Positions 8,581 to 18,124 of a stretch of DNA of 64,000 nucleotides are shown here, in pieces. Position 1 is the stretch's first letter; each line of letters begins with the position of its first letter. The translations under genes and the position numbers were made by a program. The notes under the pieces were generated by a model that had not been told where the DNA came from, ran no database searches, and worked only from the letters and a program-made list of their open reading frames with translations. The stretch is from Methanobrevibacter millerae (GTDB taxonomy: Archaea > Methanobacteriota > Methanobacteria > Methanobacteriales > Methanobacteriaceae), in assembly GCF_900103415.1 (NCBI RefSeq), contig NZ_FMXB01000006.1:82359-146358 (forward strand). Direction: 5' to 3'.

Positions 8581-9960
8581 ATGACTTTAAAAAAGATAAT
8601 CATAATCAGTTTATTATTTATCTTGACTATCGGTGCAGTTAATGCAAGTGATGATGTAAATTCACTTCAAGCAGAGCCAAACAATGAAATTAGTCAAGAT
8701 ATCATTAGTTTAGAAAATACATATGAAATTAATGATGCAAATTATAACACTTATTTCGATGAAAACGGAAAAACAAATGAAAATATCAGTAACGGAGATA
8801 CAATCAGATTAGGAAACCTTACAAACAAAGAAATATGCATTGACAAAAGTCTAACAATAACCCCGATAACTTCAAACGATGAATTAATTAATTCCATGAT
8901 TAAATTAGTATCCGGAAGCGATAATTCAATCATTAATGGAATTAAAATCATAAATAACAATGATACCCAATTTAAACATGCAATAGTAATAAATGATTCT
9001 AATAATGTAACAATTACACAAGCAATTATTGATTCAATATATCCTATTGACAGCCATATTTTGATAAATTCTTCAAAATCTATCAAAGTAGTTAATTCTA
9101 CTTTTATTAATTCCGGAGACACTTACATAGTAATTATTAATACAACAAACAACTGTACAGGTTTAATTGTTGGATATAATACTATAATAATAAGACGAAA
9201 TACTATAATTTCTGAAGATTTAACAAAAATAGAAAAAAATGCTTCAAAATTCGAAGCTAAATTTGTACAAAAAGATAATCCTTTAAGCTTTATTCAAGTT
9301 TCATTTATAATTAATGGTGTTAACTACAAAAGAACAACAGATGATAAAGGAATTGCCAGAATAGCTATTAATCTTGAACCTGGAAACTACACAATCCAAT
9401 CAATAAACTCATATAGTGGAGAAGTAAAAAACAACACAATTACAGTACTGCCAAGGATTGTTGAGAATAATGATTTGGAAAAATTCTACCGCAACGATTC
9501 ACAATACTGGATTAAAATATTAGATGACAATGGAAATCCTGTAGGTGCTAATGAAACTGTTACATTCAACATTAACGGAGTATTCTACAACAGAACAACA
9601 AACGCTTCAGGATACGTGAAACTCAATATCAACTTACAGCCTGGCGAATACATAATAACCGCAGAATATAAAGGATGCAGAGTATCCAACAACATCACAG
9701 TAAAACCAGTACTGTTCGCAGAAAACTTAACTAAAAAATTCAATACTTCAGATCAGTTCAAAGCCAAATTACTTGACGGTAAAGGCAATCCATTAGCTAA
9801 TACTAATGTTACATTCAACATACACGGAGTATTCTATACCCGCACAACAGACAGCGAAGGAATTGCCAGATTAAACATTAACCTCCAACCAGGCGAATAC
9901 ATAATAACATCAAGCTACAACGGCACAAACGTAGCAAACAAAGTCACTGTAACTGAATAA
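8581..9960 (+). CDS. Adhesin-like secreted protein with Ig-like repeats
   Basis: This 459-residue exported protein opens with a signal peptide (MTLKKIIIISLLFILTIGAVNA). An Asn/Ile-rich region (about residues 60-210) resembles right-handed beta-helix adhesins. Three tandem Ig-like modules of about 80-85 residues follow, each with the pattern NGVxYxRTTxxxGxARLxINLxPGxYxIT. No C-terminal anchor, pseudomurein-binding repeat or sorting signal is visible, so it may be released or held by other proteins. The ATG at 8581 follows AGAGGTGG; an upstream ATG at 8557 lacks a site. Proteins of this kind are abundant in Methanobrevibacter and are thought to mediate contact with host or bacteria. Confidence 0.82.
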   Translation: MTLKKIIIISLLFILTIGAVNASDDVNSLQAEPNNEISQDIISLENTYEINDANYNTYFDENGKTNENISNGDTIRLGNLTNKEICIDKSLTITPITSNDELINSMIKLVSGSDNSIINGIKIINNNDTQFKHAIVINDSNNVTITQAIIDSIYPIDSHILINSSKSIKVVNSTFINSGDTYIVIINTTNNCTGLIVGYNTIIIRRNTIISEDLTKIEKNASKFEAKFVQKDNPLSFIQVSFIINGVNYKRTTDDKGIARIAINLEPGNYTIQSINSYSGEVKNNTITVLPRIVENNDLEKFYRNDSQYWIKILDDNGNPVGANETVTFNINGVFYNRTTNASGYVKLNINLQPGEYIITAEYKGCRVSNNITVKPVLFAENLTKKFNTSDQFKAKLLDGKGNPLANTNVTFNIHGVFYTRTTDSEGIARLNINLQPGEYIITSSYNGTNVANKVTVTE

Positions 9961-9992
9961 AGAAGTTTTAAAAACTTCTTTTCCTTTTTTTA
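9961..9992 (+). terminator. Terminator of the adhesin gene
   Basis: AGAAGTTTT at 9961-9969 pairs with AAAACTTCT at 9971-9979, directly after the stop codon, and is followed by a T-rich tract with seven T's at 9985-9991. Confidence 0.6.
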
Positions 9993-10068
9993 TTTCCGAT
10001 AAAATAACTATATTAAACACCACGGACATATTAATAGTTACCATCAAAAATTAATGAGGATGATTTAA

Positions 10069-10671
10069 ATTAACTCTCAGGAAATAAGGTATTTTTACAG
10101 AAATATCGTTAAAAGCGGAGATGTGTACCGTATCAAGTATAATAATAAAGACTATGGGGAGTTTACAAAATTATCCGACGCATTATATGAAAGGGACGCA
10201 TTATTTTACTGTAATTTTGACTACGATTTGCTTGTGGAATGCGACCTTGAAAACAAGTATGAAAATAAGGTGCTGCCGCCATTTCCCGAAAAAAGATCAA
10301 AGGGAAGAATTAGAGGAATTAAAGTTAACAAAAAGGAAAGGGAAGGGGAAATTCTTTTCGACCATAAAAAAAGAGTATTTTACATCCAAAAGGGAGATAA
10401 AAAAATTGGCCAATACGCTTCAATGACCGAAGCATTCTACTATAAAAAGATATTAATGGAAAACAACTGGGATGAAAACGCCCTTAGAAGCAAAATTACC
10501 CTTAGAATCAACATGAACAGGAAACTGGATTTAAATAAGGAATATAAAGTTGAATTAATCTATTGTCCTAACTGCAGAAGCAAATTGAAAATCAATCAGG
10601 AGGAATGTCCTTCCTGCGGATTCAATATCAAGGAGTATCTTACTCAAAAAAAAGTAATTAATGAAGAATAA
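10069..10671 (+). CDS. AP2-like repeat protein with C-terminal zinc ribbon; probable ATT start
   Basis: The protein has two copies of a basic-aromatic module of the type YRIKYNNKDYGEFTKLSDALYERD ... FYIQKGDKKIGQYASMTEAFYYKKIL. This type resembles the AP2-like DNA-binding repeats common in Methanobrevibacter. A four-Cys zinc ribbon (CPNC ... CPSC) closes the protein. The first conventional start is GTG 10123, which would cut the first repeat. The same frame stays open upstream to a stop at 10066-10068 and encodes INSQEIRYFYRNIVKSGD. An ATT at 10069 sits about 5 bp behind GAGGATGAT, so I place the start there (about 200 residues). Nucleic-acid binding is inferred. It is convergent with carB, with no gap between the stop codons. 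Confidence 0.6.
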   Translation: MNSQEIRYFYRNIVKSGDVYRIKYNNKDYGEFTKLSDALYERDALFYCNFDYDLLVECDLENKYENKVLPPFPEKRSKGRIRGIKVNKKEREGEILFDHKKRVFYIQKGDKKIGQYASMTEAFYYKKILMENNWDENALRSKITLRINMNRKLDLNKEYKVELIYCPNCRSKLKINQEECPSCGFNIKEYLTQKKVINEE

Positions 10672-13600
10672 TTATTCTTCACCAACATATTCATTTAATG
10701 ATTTTACACTAATTTTATTATTCTGTACGGATTCAATAGCATTTAAGGCGGCTCTTGCACCGGCCAAAGTGGTAACGTAAGGAATGCCGAGCTCAATAGC
10801 TAGACGCCTGATGATATAACCATCCATTGCTGACTGCTTACCTTCTGAAGTGTTGATAATCAGGTCAATTTCCTTACCTAAAATAGCGTCTCTGATGTTA
10901 GGAGAGCCCTGTGAGACTTTTTTGACTTTCTCAACGCTGTCGAGTCCGGTTGCATCGGCGGTTCCTGGAGTTGCAACAAGTTCAAATCCTAAATTAGCTG
11001 CCTTTTCAGCAATAGGTCTGATTTTCTTCTTGTCATCCTCTTTAACACTTATGAAGATTTTACCTTCTTTAGGCAAGTCCATACCCGCTGAAAGCTGTGA
11101 CTTGTAGAATGCCAATCCAAAGTTTTCATCTATACCGATACTTTCACCGGTGGATTTCATTTCAGGACCTAAAACGGTATCTGATTCAGGTAACTTTAAG
11201 AATGGGAACACAGATTCCTTAACAGCAACGTGGTCTATTTTAATTTCCTTGGTCAAGCCGAAGTCCTTCAATTTTGCGCCGTCCATAATCCATGTAGCCA
11301 CTTTTGCCAACGGCACGCCTATGGCCTTGCTTACAAACGGAACGGTTCTACTTGCACGAGGATTTGCCTCAATGATATAAACCATTTCCTCATCAAGCTT
11401 TACGGCATACTGAATGTTCATCAAACCTTTAACGTCAAGTTCCAAAGCCAGCTTGGTTGAGTTTTCACGGATTGTGTCTAAAATATGCGTTGGTATCGTT
11501 TGCGGAGGAATTACACATGCGGAGTCTCCTGAGTGGACACCTGCCTCTTCGATATGCTCCATGATTCCTGCAATGAATACGTCATCGCCGTCACATAACA
11601 AATCAACATCAAGCTCGATTGCGTTTTCTAAAAACTTATCAACTAAAATAGGATGTTCAGGTGAAACCTTTACGGCTTCCTGCATATATTCCTCAAGCTC
11701 ATTGTTGTCATAAACGATTTCCATAGCCCTTCCGCCAATAACGTATGACGGACGTACCAGTACTGGGAATGTGATTTTTTCTGCGATTTTACGGGCTTCC
11801 TCAAAGGAATTTGCGGTTCCGTACGGAGCCTGATGAATGTGCAGCTTCTCGAGAAGTTCAGCGAATAATTCCCTGTCTTCTACCCTGTCGATGCTTTCAT
11901 ATGGAGTTCCTAAAATCTTAACTCCAGCATTTGCCAGAGGCACGGCCAGGTTGATTGATGTCTGACCTCCAAACTGAACGATAACGCCGTCAGGTTTTTC
12001 CTGTTCTATTACTCCCATTACGTCTTCAAAGGTAATAGGTTCAAAGAACAGCTTATCTGAAATGTCATAATCGGTACTTACGGTTTCAGGGTTGTTATTA
12101 ATCAGGATAGTTTCGATTCCATCTTCCTTTAAAGCCAAGGATGAATGTACACAACAGTAATCGAATTCGATACCCTGACCGATTCTGATTGGTCCTGCAC
12201 CTAAAATGACGACTTTTTTCTTTGTCGTTGAGGTCAATTCGTTTCCTTCATCATAGCTGCTGTAGTAATAAGGAGTTTTAGCCTCAAACTCGGCAGCACA
12301 GGTATCTACCATCTTATAGGATTGTTTTATATTGTATCTTGAAAGCAGGTTTCTGATGTATTCTTCAGTCTGGCCTGACAATTCAGCCAGTCTTTTATTG
12401 GAACAGCCGATCTGCTTTGCTTTTCTTAAATAATCACAATCATCCAGTTTTTCAGCAGTAACGCCGTTTTCAAACTCTACGATGTTTCTGATTTTGTAGA
12501 GGAAGAATTTATCGATATTGGTTAATTCCTGAATCTTGTCCAGATCCATTCCGTCCTTAATGGCAGAGTAAATCTGGAAATAAATAACGTCAGTCGGATT
12601 GGCCAAATCCTCTTCAGTGTATTCGACGTATTCAAAGCCGTCAAAGCCCATGTCCAGTGATCTGAGCGCTTTCTGGAATGCCTCTTCAAAGGTCCTTCCG
12701 ATAGCCATCACTTCACCGGTTGCCTTCATCTGAACGCCTACCTGGCGGCTGATTCCTTTAAACTTATCGAACGGCCATCTTGGGATTTTTATTACCACAT
12801 AATCAATGGCCGGTTCAAAGGAAGCCGGGGTTTCCTTGGTAATGTCGTTTCTGATTTCATCCAAAGTCATTCCCAAAGCTATTTTTGATGATATCTTAGC
12901 AATCGGATAACCTGTTGCCTTTGATGCAAGGGCACTGCTTCTTGACACACGAGGATTTACCTCAATTACCTTATATTCATCGGTTTCGGGATTTAATGCG
13001 AACTGGATGTTACATCCTCCGCGAATTCCCAAAGCCCTGATAATCTTGATTGATGCGTCACGCATTTTTTGAATCGTTTCATCGCATAAGTTAAGGATAG
13101 GGGCAACTACAACACTGTCTCCTGTGTGGATTCCCATAGGGTCTATATTTTCCATTGTACAGACGATGATACAGGTATCTTCCTTATCCCTCATGACTTC
13201 GAATTCTATTTCCTTCCATCCCAGAACAGATTCGTCAATGAGAACCTGATTGATGAAACTCATGTCCAGTCCGTGATTTGCGATTTCAATCAGTTCCTCT
13301 TCATTGTGGGCTATTCCTCCACCGGTTCCGCCCAATGTGAATGCCGGCCTTACAATGACAGGATAGCCGATATCCTTAACGGCTTCAAGGGCATCGTCAA
13401 CGCTTTCAACAGCCTGACATTTAGGAATTTCCTCACCTATTTCTTCCATGAGGTTTGCAAATAAATCACGGTCTTCAACGTCCTTGATTGTCTGGACGTC
13501 AGATCCTAAAACCTTAATGTCATCAAGTAAGCCTAAATCTCCAAGACCTGTTGCTATGTTCAATCCTGTCTGTCCGCCCATGGTTGGTAAAATAGCATCA

Positions 13601-13848
13601 ACTTCTTCTTCCTTTATGATTTTAGCAACGATTTCTGGAGTCAATGGTTCTGTATAAACAGTATCTGCCATGTCAATATCAGTCTGGATAGTAGCCGGAT
13701 TACTGTTGACAAGTACGGTTTCGATTCCCTCTTCCCTTAATGATTTGCATGCTTGTGATCCTGAATAATCGAACTCTGCAGCCTGTCCGATTTGAATAGG
13801 TCCAGAACCAATAATCAATACTTTTTTAATATCTTTATCTACTGGCAT
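10672..13848 (-). CDS. carB: Carbamoyl-phosphate synthase large subunit
   Basis: This 1058-residue protein is full length for the family (about 1060-1075). It has two homologous ATP-grasp halves, beginning KKVLIIGSGPIQIGQAAEFDYSG and near residue 550 KVVILGAGPIRIGQGIEFDY, an oligomerisation segment between them, and an MGS-like allosteric domain in the last 140 residues. It makes carbamoyl phosphate from bicarbonate, ATP and ammonia channelled from CarA, feeding arginine and pyrimidine synthesis. carA lies 12 bp upstream on the same strand, giving the order carA-carB. The single two-half polypeptide contrasts with the split carB of some methanogens. Confidence 0.97.
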   Translation of the reverse strand: MPVDKDIKKVLIIGSGPIQIGQAAEFDYSGSQACKSLREEGIETVLVNSNPATIQTDIDMADTVYTEPLTPEIVAKIIKEEEVDAILPTMGGQTGLNIATGLGDLGLLDDIKVLGSDVQTIKDVEDRDLFANLMEEIGEEIPKCQAVESVDDALEAVKDIGYPVIVRPAFTLGGTGGGIAHNEEELIEIANHGLDMSFINQVLIDESVLGWKEIEFEVMRDKEDTCIIVCTMENIDPMGIHTGDSVVVAPILNLCDETIQKMRDASIKIIRALGIRGGCNIQFALNPETDEYKVIEVNPRVSRSSALASKATGYPIAKISSKIALGMTLDEIRNDITKETPASFEPAIDYVVIKIPRWPFDKFKGISRQVGVQMKATGEVMAIGRTFEEAFQKALRSLDMGFDGFEYVEYTEEDLANPTDVIYFQIYSAIKDGMDLDKIQELTNIDKFFLYKIRNIVEFENGVTAEKLDDCDYLRKAKQIGCSNKRLAELSGQTEEYIRNLLSRYNIKQSYKMVDTCAAEFEAKTPYYYSSYDEGNELTSTTKKKVVILGAGPIRIGQGIEFDYCCVHSSLALKEDGIETILINNNPETVSTDYDISDKLFFEPITFEDVMGVIEQEKPDGVIVQFGGQTSINLAVPLANAGVKILGTPYESIDRVEDRELFAELLEKLHIHQAPYGTANSFEEARKIAEKITFPVLVRPSYVIGGRAMEIVYDNNELEEYMQEAVKVSPEHPILVDKFLENAIELDVDLLCDGDDVFIAGIMEHIEEAGVHSGDSACVIPPQTIPTHILDTIRENSTKLALELDVKGLMNIQYAVKLDEEMVYIIEANPRASRTVPFVSKAIGVPLAKVATWIMDGAKLKDFGLTKEIKIDHVAVKESVFPFLKLPESDTVLGPEMKSTGESIGIDENFGLAFYKSQLSAGMDLPKEGKIFISVKEDDKKKIRPIAEKAANLGFELVATPGTADATGLDSVEKVKKVSQGSPNIRDAILGKEIDLIINTSEGKQSAMDGYIIRRLAIELGIPYVTTLAGARAALNAIESVQNNKISVKSLNEYVGEE

Positions 13849-13860
13849 TTGTAATCCCCT

Positions 13861-14943
13861 CTAATAATCATCCATCATTTGGTTAAATTCGTCAAAAATG
13901 CTTCTCGTATCGTTCGGACCAGGTCCCGCTTCAGGATGGTACTGTATACAATGCAGAGGCAGTTCCTTGTGTGAAATGCCTTCTGGAGTTCCATCATTCA
14001 AATTAATCTGGGTTAAAAGCAGGTCGGTTTCCTTCAAGGATTCCTTATCTATGGTAAATCCATGATTTTGTGATGTGATAAATACTTTTCCGGTGTTTAA
14101 ATCCTTGACTGGCTGGTTTTCTCCCCTATGTCCAAATTTCATCTTATATGATTTGGCTCCGAAAGATTTTGCAATCAACTGCTGACCCATACAGATTCCA
14201 AAGATAGGCAATCTGTTTGAGAGCTTTTTCATGGTTTCAATGGTCTCGGATACCCTATCCGGATTTCCTGGACCTGACGTTATCATCAAACCGCTTGGAG
14301 AATAATCCAGAATGGTTTTGTAATCAGTATCATAAGGGAACAGGACTACACCAATGTCCCTTTCCAAAAATGAGTTGATAATGTTCTTTTTAACGCCGCA
14401 GTCAATCAAAGCCACTTTCTTATCAGCATCCTCATTGAAGATTTTAATTTCTTTTGTTGAAACCAAAGGAACGACATCCCTGTCTTCAATGCTTGGCTGT
14501 GATTCGGCCATTTCAATCAATTTGTCATCGGCAATGTCTTCAGTTGTGATGGCAGCCTTGAGTGAACCCCTTTCACGTATCTTTAAAGTCAAATCACGGG
14601 TGTCGACTCCGCTGATACCTGGCGTCTTGAATTCCTTTAAAAACTCATCCAAAGTTTTTTGAGGGCCGAAATTGGACACTTCACGGCAGACCTCACGGCA
14701 AACAAATCCCTCAACCTGAATCCTATCAGATTGGTACCATTCTTCACTGACCCCATGATTTCCTTCTAAAGGGTAAGTGGACATTAATATTTCTCCTTTA
14801 AAAGACGGGTCTGTTAAAGATTCGGTGTAACCACCCATACCTGTTGAAAAAACAAGTTCTCCCAATTTAGTGGTCTCGAAACCAAACGCTTCTCCTTTAA
14901 TAACAGTACCATCTTCCAAAGCTAATTTAGCTATTTTTACCAT
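13861..14943 (-). CDS. carA: Carbamoyl-phosphate synthase small (glutaminase) subunit
   Basis: This 360-residue protein has an N-terminal CarA domain and a C-terminal class I glutamine amidotransferase domain. The latter contains TSGPGNPD, the nucleophile Cys in GICMGQQ and the HPEA motif near the end. The usual His of GxCxGHQ is Gln here; that residue is not one of the catalytic triad. It releases ammonia from glutamine for CarB. ATG 14943 was chosen because GGTGAT sits at the right distance; a frame from 15000 adds 19 residues with no family resemblance. It is the first gene of the carAB operon. Confidence 0.96.
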   Translation of the reverse strand: MVKIAKLALEDGTVIKGEAFGFETTKLGELVFSTGMGGYTESLTDPSFKGEILMSTYPLEGNHGVSEEWYQSDRIQVEGFVCREVCREVSNFGPQKTLDEFLKEFKTPGISGVDTRDLTLKIRERGSLKAAITTEDIADDKLIEMAESQPSIEDRDVVPLVSTKEIKIFNEDADKKVALIDCGVKKNIINSFLERDIGVVLFPYDTDYKTILDYSPSGLMITSGPGNPDRVSETIETMKKLSNRLPIFGICMGQQLIAKSFGAKSYKMKFGHRGENQPVKDLNTGKVFITSQNHGFTIDKESLKETDLLLTQINLNDGTPEGISHKELPLHCIQYHPEAGPGPNDTRSIFDEFNQMMDDY

Positions 14944-15057
14944 TAAATCACCATTGTAAGAAAATAAAAAATTATTATCTGTATAATATATCTTTTCCAA
15001 TATTATTAAAACTTTGTTTTTTAGGAAAAATGGTAAAAAAATAAAAAAAATAAAAGG

Positions 15058-15357
15058 CTAATCAGAGTCAAAATTCATGAATTTTGCTACCCTATAGCCT
15101 TTTTCTGTTAATTTATATAATCTGCCCTTTCGGACATTAGGTGTTGCGCAGATAACAAGATCTTGTCTTCTCAAATCAGCCAGAATGTTTGAAATGTGAT
15201 TTGTACGGACATCAATCCTGTCTCCGATTTCCTTAGGAGTTTTGAGGTCATAAAGTAAAAACCTTATGATCTCCTTTCGGTACTCCGATGCTTTTACATA
15301 AGCCACCAGTTCAAGAAATTTATCATCGCTATCCATAAAAACAGATTTGTCAATCAT
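15058..15357 (-). CDS. Winged-helix transcriptional regulator
   Basis: This protein of about 99 residues has one winged helix-turn-helix. LKTPKEIGDRIDVRTNHISNILADLRRQDLV is the recognition region, and CATPNVRKGRLYKLTEKG is the wing. It resembles ArsR/MarR-like archaeal regulators and has no ligand-binding domain, so it is probably a dimeric DNA-binding protein. The start is uncertain. ATG 15357 or ATG 15336 are both possible without a clear ribosome site, and a leaderless transcript is likely. It lies upstream of carA on the same strand with a 114-bp gap; control of carAB is possible but unproven. Confidence 0.75.
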   Translation of the reverse strand: MIDKSVFMDSDDKFLELVAYVKASEYRKEIIRFLLYDLKTPKEIGDRIDVRTNHISNILADLRRQDLVICATPNVRKGRLYKLTEKGYRVAKFMNFDSD

Positions 15358-15590
15358 AAATACTATTGATATACATTGTTTAACACACAATTAACAAATT
15401 AGTAACACATACAATAAGAAAAATCCCTAAAATCACCGCAAAATACGATAATTAGTGAATTACTGATTTATAAAACCTTTTAAACATATTAAAGTAGCCA
15501 TAAGCATTAAATAGAACTTATGATTTTAAAGCAAATAATTGAGGTAAATTCAGGTAGCTAAAAGCTCATCAAGGACATTTAAGAGATTAT

Positions 15591-16415
15591 TCATTTCTTG
15601 ATTTTCAGGCTGAAATCCAGGCTTCTTGTGGAATGTGTCAGCGCACCGACTGATATTATATCCACACCCAAATCAATATAATCCAGAATATTGTTCTTAT
15701 TGATGCCGCCGGATATTTCAATCAATGAATTGCTGCGGATTTTCCTATCCTCAAGCTCGCCAAGGACTTCGCTGACTTGAGACGGATTCATATTATCCAG
15801 CATGACAATATCCGCACCATTTTCAACGCAGGCAACCGCATCTTCAAGGCTTTCCACTTCAATTTCAATTTTTTTGGAAAAGCTTACATTTTCCTTTGCT
15901 TTTTTAAGGGCATCAAGTGGATTACCGGCAACGGCAATATGATTGTCCTTAATTAGAACCATATCATCCAGACAGAATCTATGCGTATCAGCACCGCCAA
16001 TCTGCAGTGCCAATTTATCAAATTTACCAAGGGCAGGTTGCGTTTTACGTGTTCCGGCAATAATTGCCTTTCCCTCAGCCATTTTTACATAGCTATTTGC
16101 TTCACTTGCAACGCCGCTCATGCGCATCAGCAAATTGAGCGCTGTTCGCTCAACCAACAAAATATCTCGAGCGTTGCCCTGAAGAGACATCAATAAATCG
16201 CCTTTTTTTATCTCGCAGGAGTCCTTTAAATGAAAGAGCACCCGAACATTGCGGGATTCAAACAAATCCTTGGCTATGTCAATGCCCGCCAGGATACCTT
16301 CATCCTTTGAGATAATATATGCACTTACCTCTTCATTGTCATCGATTATGCTATTTGAGGTTATATCCCCAAAACCTTCATCTTCCTCAAGCATATATTC
16401 AAGAATCTTTTTCAA
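15591..16415 (-). CDS. nadC: Nicotinate-nucleotide pyrophosphorylase (quinolinate PRTase)
   Basis: This 274-residue protein matches family length. It contains GDITSNSI near the N-terminus, the TRKTxPxLxxxxK quinolinate-binding stretch (GTRKTQPALGKFDK), the lysine segment MVLIKDNHI and MLDNM. It converts quinolinate and PRPP to nicotinate mononucleotide in de novo NAD synthesis, the step after NadA, which is encoded at 18125. The start is a TTG at 16415 preceded by AAGGTGA at good distance. The frame is closed by a stop three codons upstream, so a TTG start is well supported; the first in-frame ATG would lose family sequence. Confidence 0.93.
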   Translation of the reverse strand: MKKILEYMLEEDEGFGDITSNSIIDDNEEVSAYIISKDEGILAGIDIAKDLFESRNVRVLFHLKDSCEIKKGDLLMSLQGNARDILLVERTALNLLMRMSGVASEANSYVKMAEGKAIIAGTRKTQPALGKFDKLALQIGGADTHRFCLDDMVLIKDNHIAVAGNPLDALKKAKENVSFSKKIEIEVESLEDAVACVENGADIVMLDNMNPSQVSEVLGELEDRKIRSNSLIEISGGINKNNILDYIDLGVDIISVGALTHSTRSLDFSLKIKK

Positions 16416-16493
16416 TGAATGTCACCTTAAAAAATTTAATATGTCATGGAATATATATATCCATATTACAATATAAAAATAAGTGATTTGATT

Positions 16494-17387
16494 ATGGAAA
16501 TAACATTTTTAGGAACATCCTCTGCAGTTCACTCATCTTCAAGAAGCCATCCTTCAATAGCATTAAAAGCTTTTGGGGAAGTAATGCTCTTTGATTGCGG
16601 TGAGGGAACTCAAAGGCAATTGATTTATGCAAAGATAAGTCCCATGAAGATATCCAAGATATTCATCAGCCATTATCATGGCGATCATATTTTGGGCATT
16701 CCGGGACTGCTTCAGTCAATGAGCTTCAGAGGCCGTGAAACGAAATTAACGATATACGGCCCTAAAGGTCTGAACAATCTGCGTGAAGCCATTGCCAGTT
16801 TGGGATTTCCGAATTTTGATTTTCCTTTGGAATGGATTGAAATCGATTCCGGAACAGTTATAGAAAATGAGGAATATGTAATTAAGGCACAGAGAGTCAG
16901 ACACAATACGCTGACTTTGGCATATTCAATTGAGGAAATTAAAAAGCCAAGGTTCCAGCGCCAAAAGGCCATTGATTTGGGCGTTCCTGTCGGCCCTGAT
17001 TTCGGAAAGCTGCACAATGGAATTCCCGTTGAAATTGACGGGAAAATAATTACTCCCGACCAGGTTTTAGGGCCTCCAAGAAAGGGAAGCAAACTGACAT
17101 ATTCCGGAGACACTATTCCCTGCGAGGAAATGATTCAATTTGCAAAGGATTCAACCCTGTTAATCCATGAATCAACCTATAAAAGTGAAGATAAAGACAA
17201 GGCAATGGAACATGCCCATTCGACTGCCACTGATGCCGCAGACATTGCCCTTCAGTCAAATTCAAAAGAGCTTATATTAACCCATATCAGCACAAGATAC
17301 ACTGAAATTGATGATATGCTCAATGAAGCCCGGGAAATTTTTGAAAATACAAAAATAGCTAAGGACTTTATGAAACAGGAGATATAA
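16494..17387 (+). CDS. rnz: Ribonuclease Z (tRNA 3' processing)
   Basis: This 297-residue metallo-beta-lactamase-fold nuclease shows FLGTSSAVHSSSRSHPSI at the N-terminus, the zinc motif HYHGDHILG near residue 62, and later Asp and His ligands (SGDT, HESTY, HAHSTA, LTHIS). It cuts the 3' trailer from pre-tRNA lacking encoded CCA. ATG 16494 starts the family-like sequence; an upstream start at 16446 runs through TATA-like DNA. It diverges from nadC and is followed 1 bp later by an MscS gene. Confidence 0.95.
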   Translation: MEITFLGTSSAVHSSSRSHPSIALKAFGEVMLFDCGEGTQRQLIYAKISPMKISKIFISHYHGDHILGIPGLLQSMSFRGRETKLTIYGPKGLNNLREAIASLGFPNFDFPLEWIEIDSGTVIENEEYVIKAQRVRHNTLTLAYSIEEIKKPRFQRQKAIDLGVPVGPDFGKLHNGIPVEIDGKIITPDQVLGPPRKGSKLTYSGDTIPCEEMIQFAKDSTLLIHESTYKSEDKDKAMEHAHSTATDAADIALQSNSKELILTHISTRYTEIDDMLNEAREIFENTKIAKDFMKQEI

Positions 17388-17388
17388 A

Positions 17389-18120
17389 ATGGATATACCA
17401 AGCGATCCGATTCAAACATTAATAACAATATTGATTATAATCATATTAACTACAATTGTAGTCAGACTGATTGCAGGATTATTCAACAGATTTGAGCGAT
17501 TTAAGGAAGATATGACTGCAATCTATCTTATAAGAGACATTGTAACCTATCTCATCTATTTCATTGCGTTAATTGACATACTGAATTTATTCGGCATTAA
17601 TCTGTATGGTACCTTGCTCAGTTTAGGTATTGTAGGTATTGCCGTGAGCCTTGCAGCAAAGGACATAATCTCCAATCTCTTTTCCGGAATCATACTGATT
17701 CTGGGAAGAAGCATTAAAGTCGGAGACACCATCGAAATCAACAATACGAAAGGCGTCATTCAACTTATCCGTTTGAGAACCACGGTAATTAAGGATGATG
17801 ACGGAATCGTAAGCAACATTCCGAACTCAACCCTGACAAACAACCTGTTTAAACTGTACAAGGCTCCTGAAAAATACAGAATCAACATTTTTGCAGGTCT
17901 GGCTCTGGATATCGATTTGGATGAATTCAATGAATACATTATGGAAAAAATCAAGGCATTGGATGGGGTTTTAGACAAACCCGAACCCAGAATTTATGCA
18001 AAGGAAATAACCTTTGAAGAAACAAAGATTAAAATATCATTCTGGATAGAAGATTATAATAATAAAGACGACTATAAATTAAAGATTACTAATGAAATAA
18101 GAAAATTTGTGAATAGGTGA
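17389..18120 (+). CDS. MscS-family mechanosensitive channel
   Basis: This 243-residue protein has three N-terminal membrane helices. The third carries the pore-lining Gly/Ala-rich pattern (LGIVGIAVSLAAKDIISNLFSGI, about residues 75-97). An MscS beta domain (VGDTIEI, VIKDDDGIVSNIPNSTL) and a short C-terminal alpha/beta domain follow. It would open under membrane tension to release solutes in osmotic downshock. It is 1 bp after rnz and 4 bp before nadA, so the three genes are probably one transcript. Confidence 0.92.
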   Translation: MDIPSDPIQTLITILIIIILTTIVVRLIAGLFNRFERFKEDMTAIYLIRDIVTYLIYFIALIDILNLFGINLYGTLLSLGIVGIAVSLAAKDIISNLFSGIILILGRSIKVGDTIEINNTKGVIQLIRLRTTVIKDDDGIVSNIPNSTLTNNLFKLYKAPEKYRINIFAGLALDIDLDEFNEYIMEKIKALDGVLDKPEPRIYAKEITFEETKIKISFWIEDYNNKDDYKLKITNEIRKFVNR

Positions 18121-18124
18121 AAAG

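Noticed and set aside
11414..11713. Open frames antisense to carB (also those inside carA, mcm and trkH)
   Set aside because: They lie within strongly conserved genes on the other strand, have no ribosome site and no family resemblance.
16430..16475. TGGAATATATATATCCA as a specific operator of nadC/rnz
   Set aside because: Near-palindromic but only an alternating TA core with short arms; more simply a shared TATA region.
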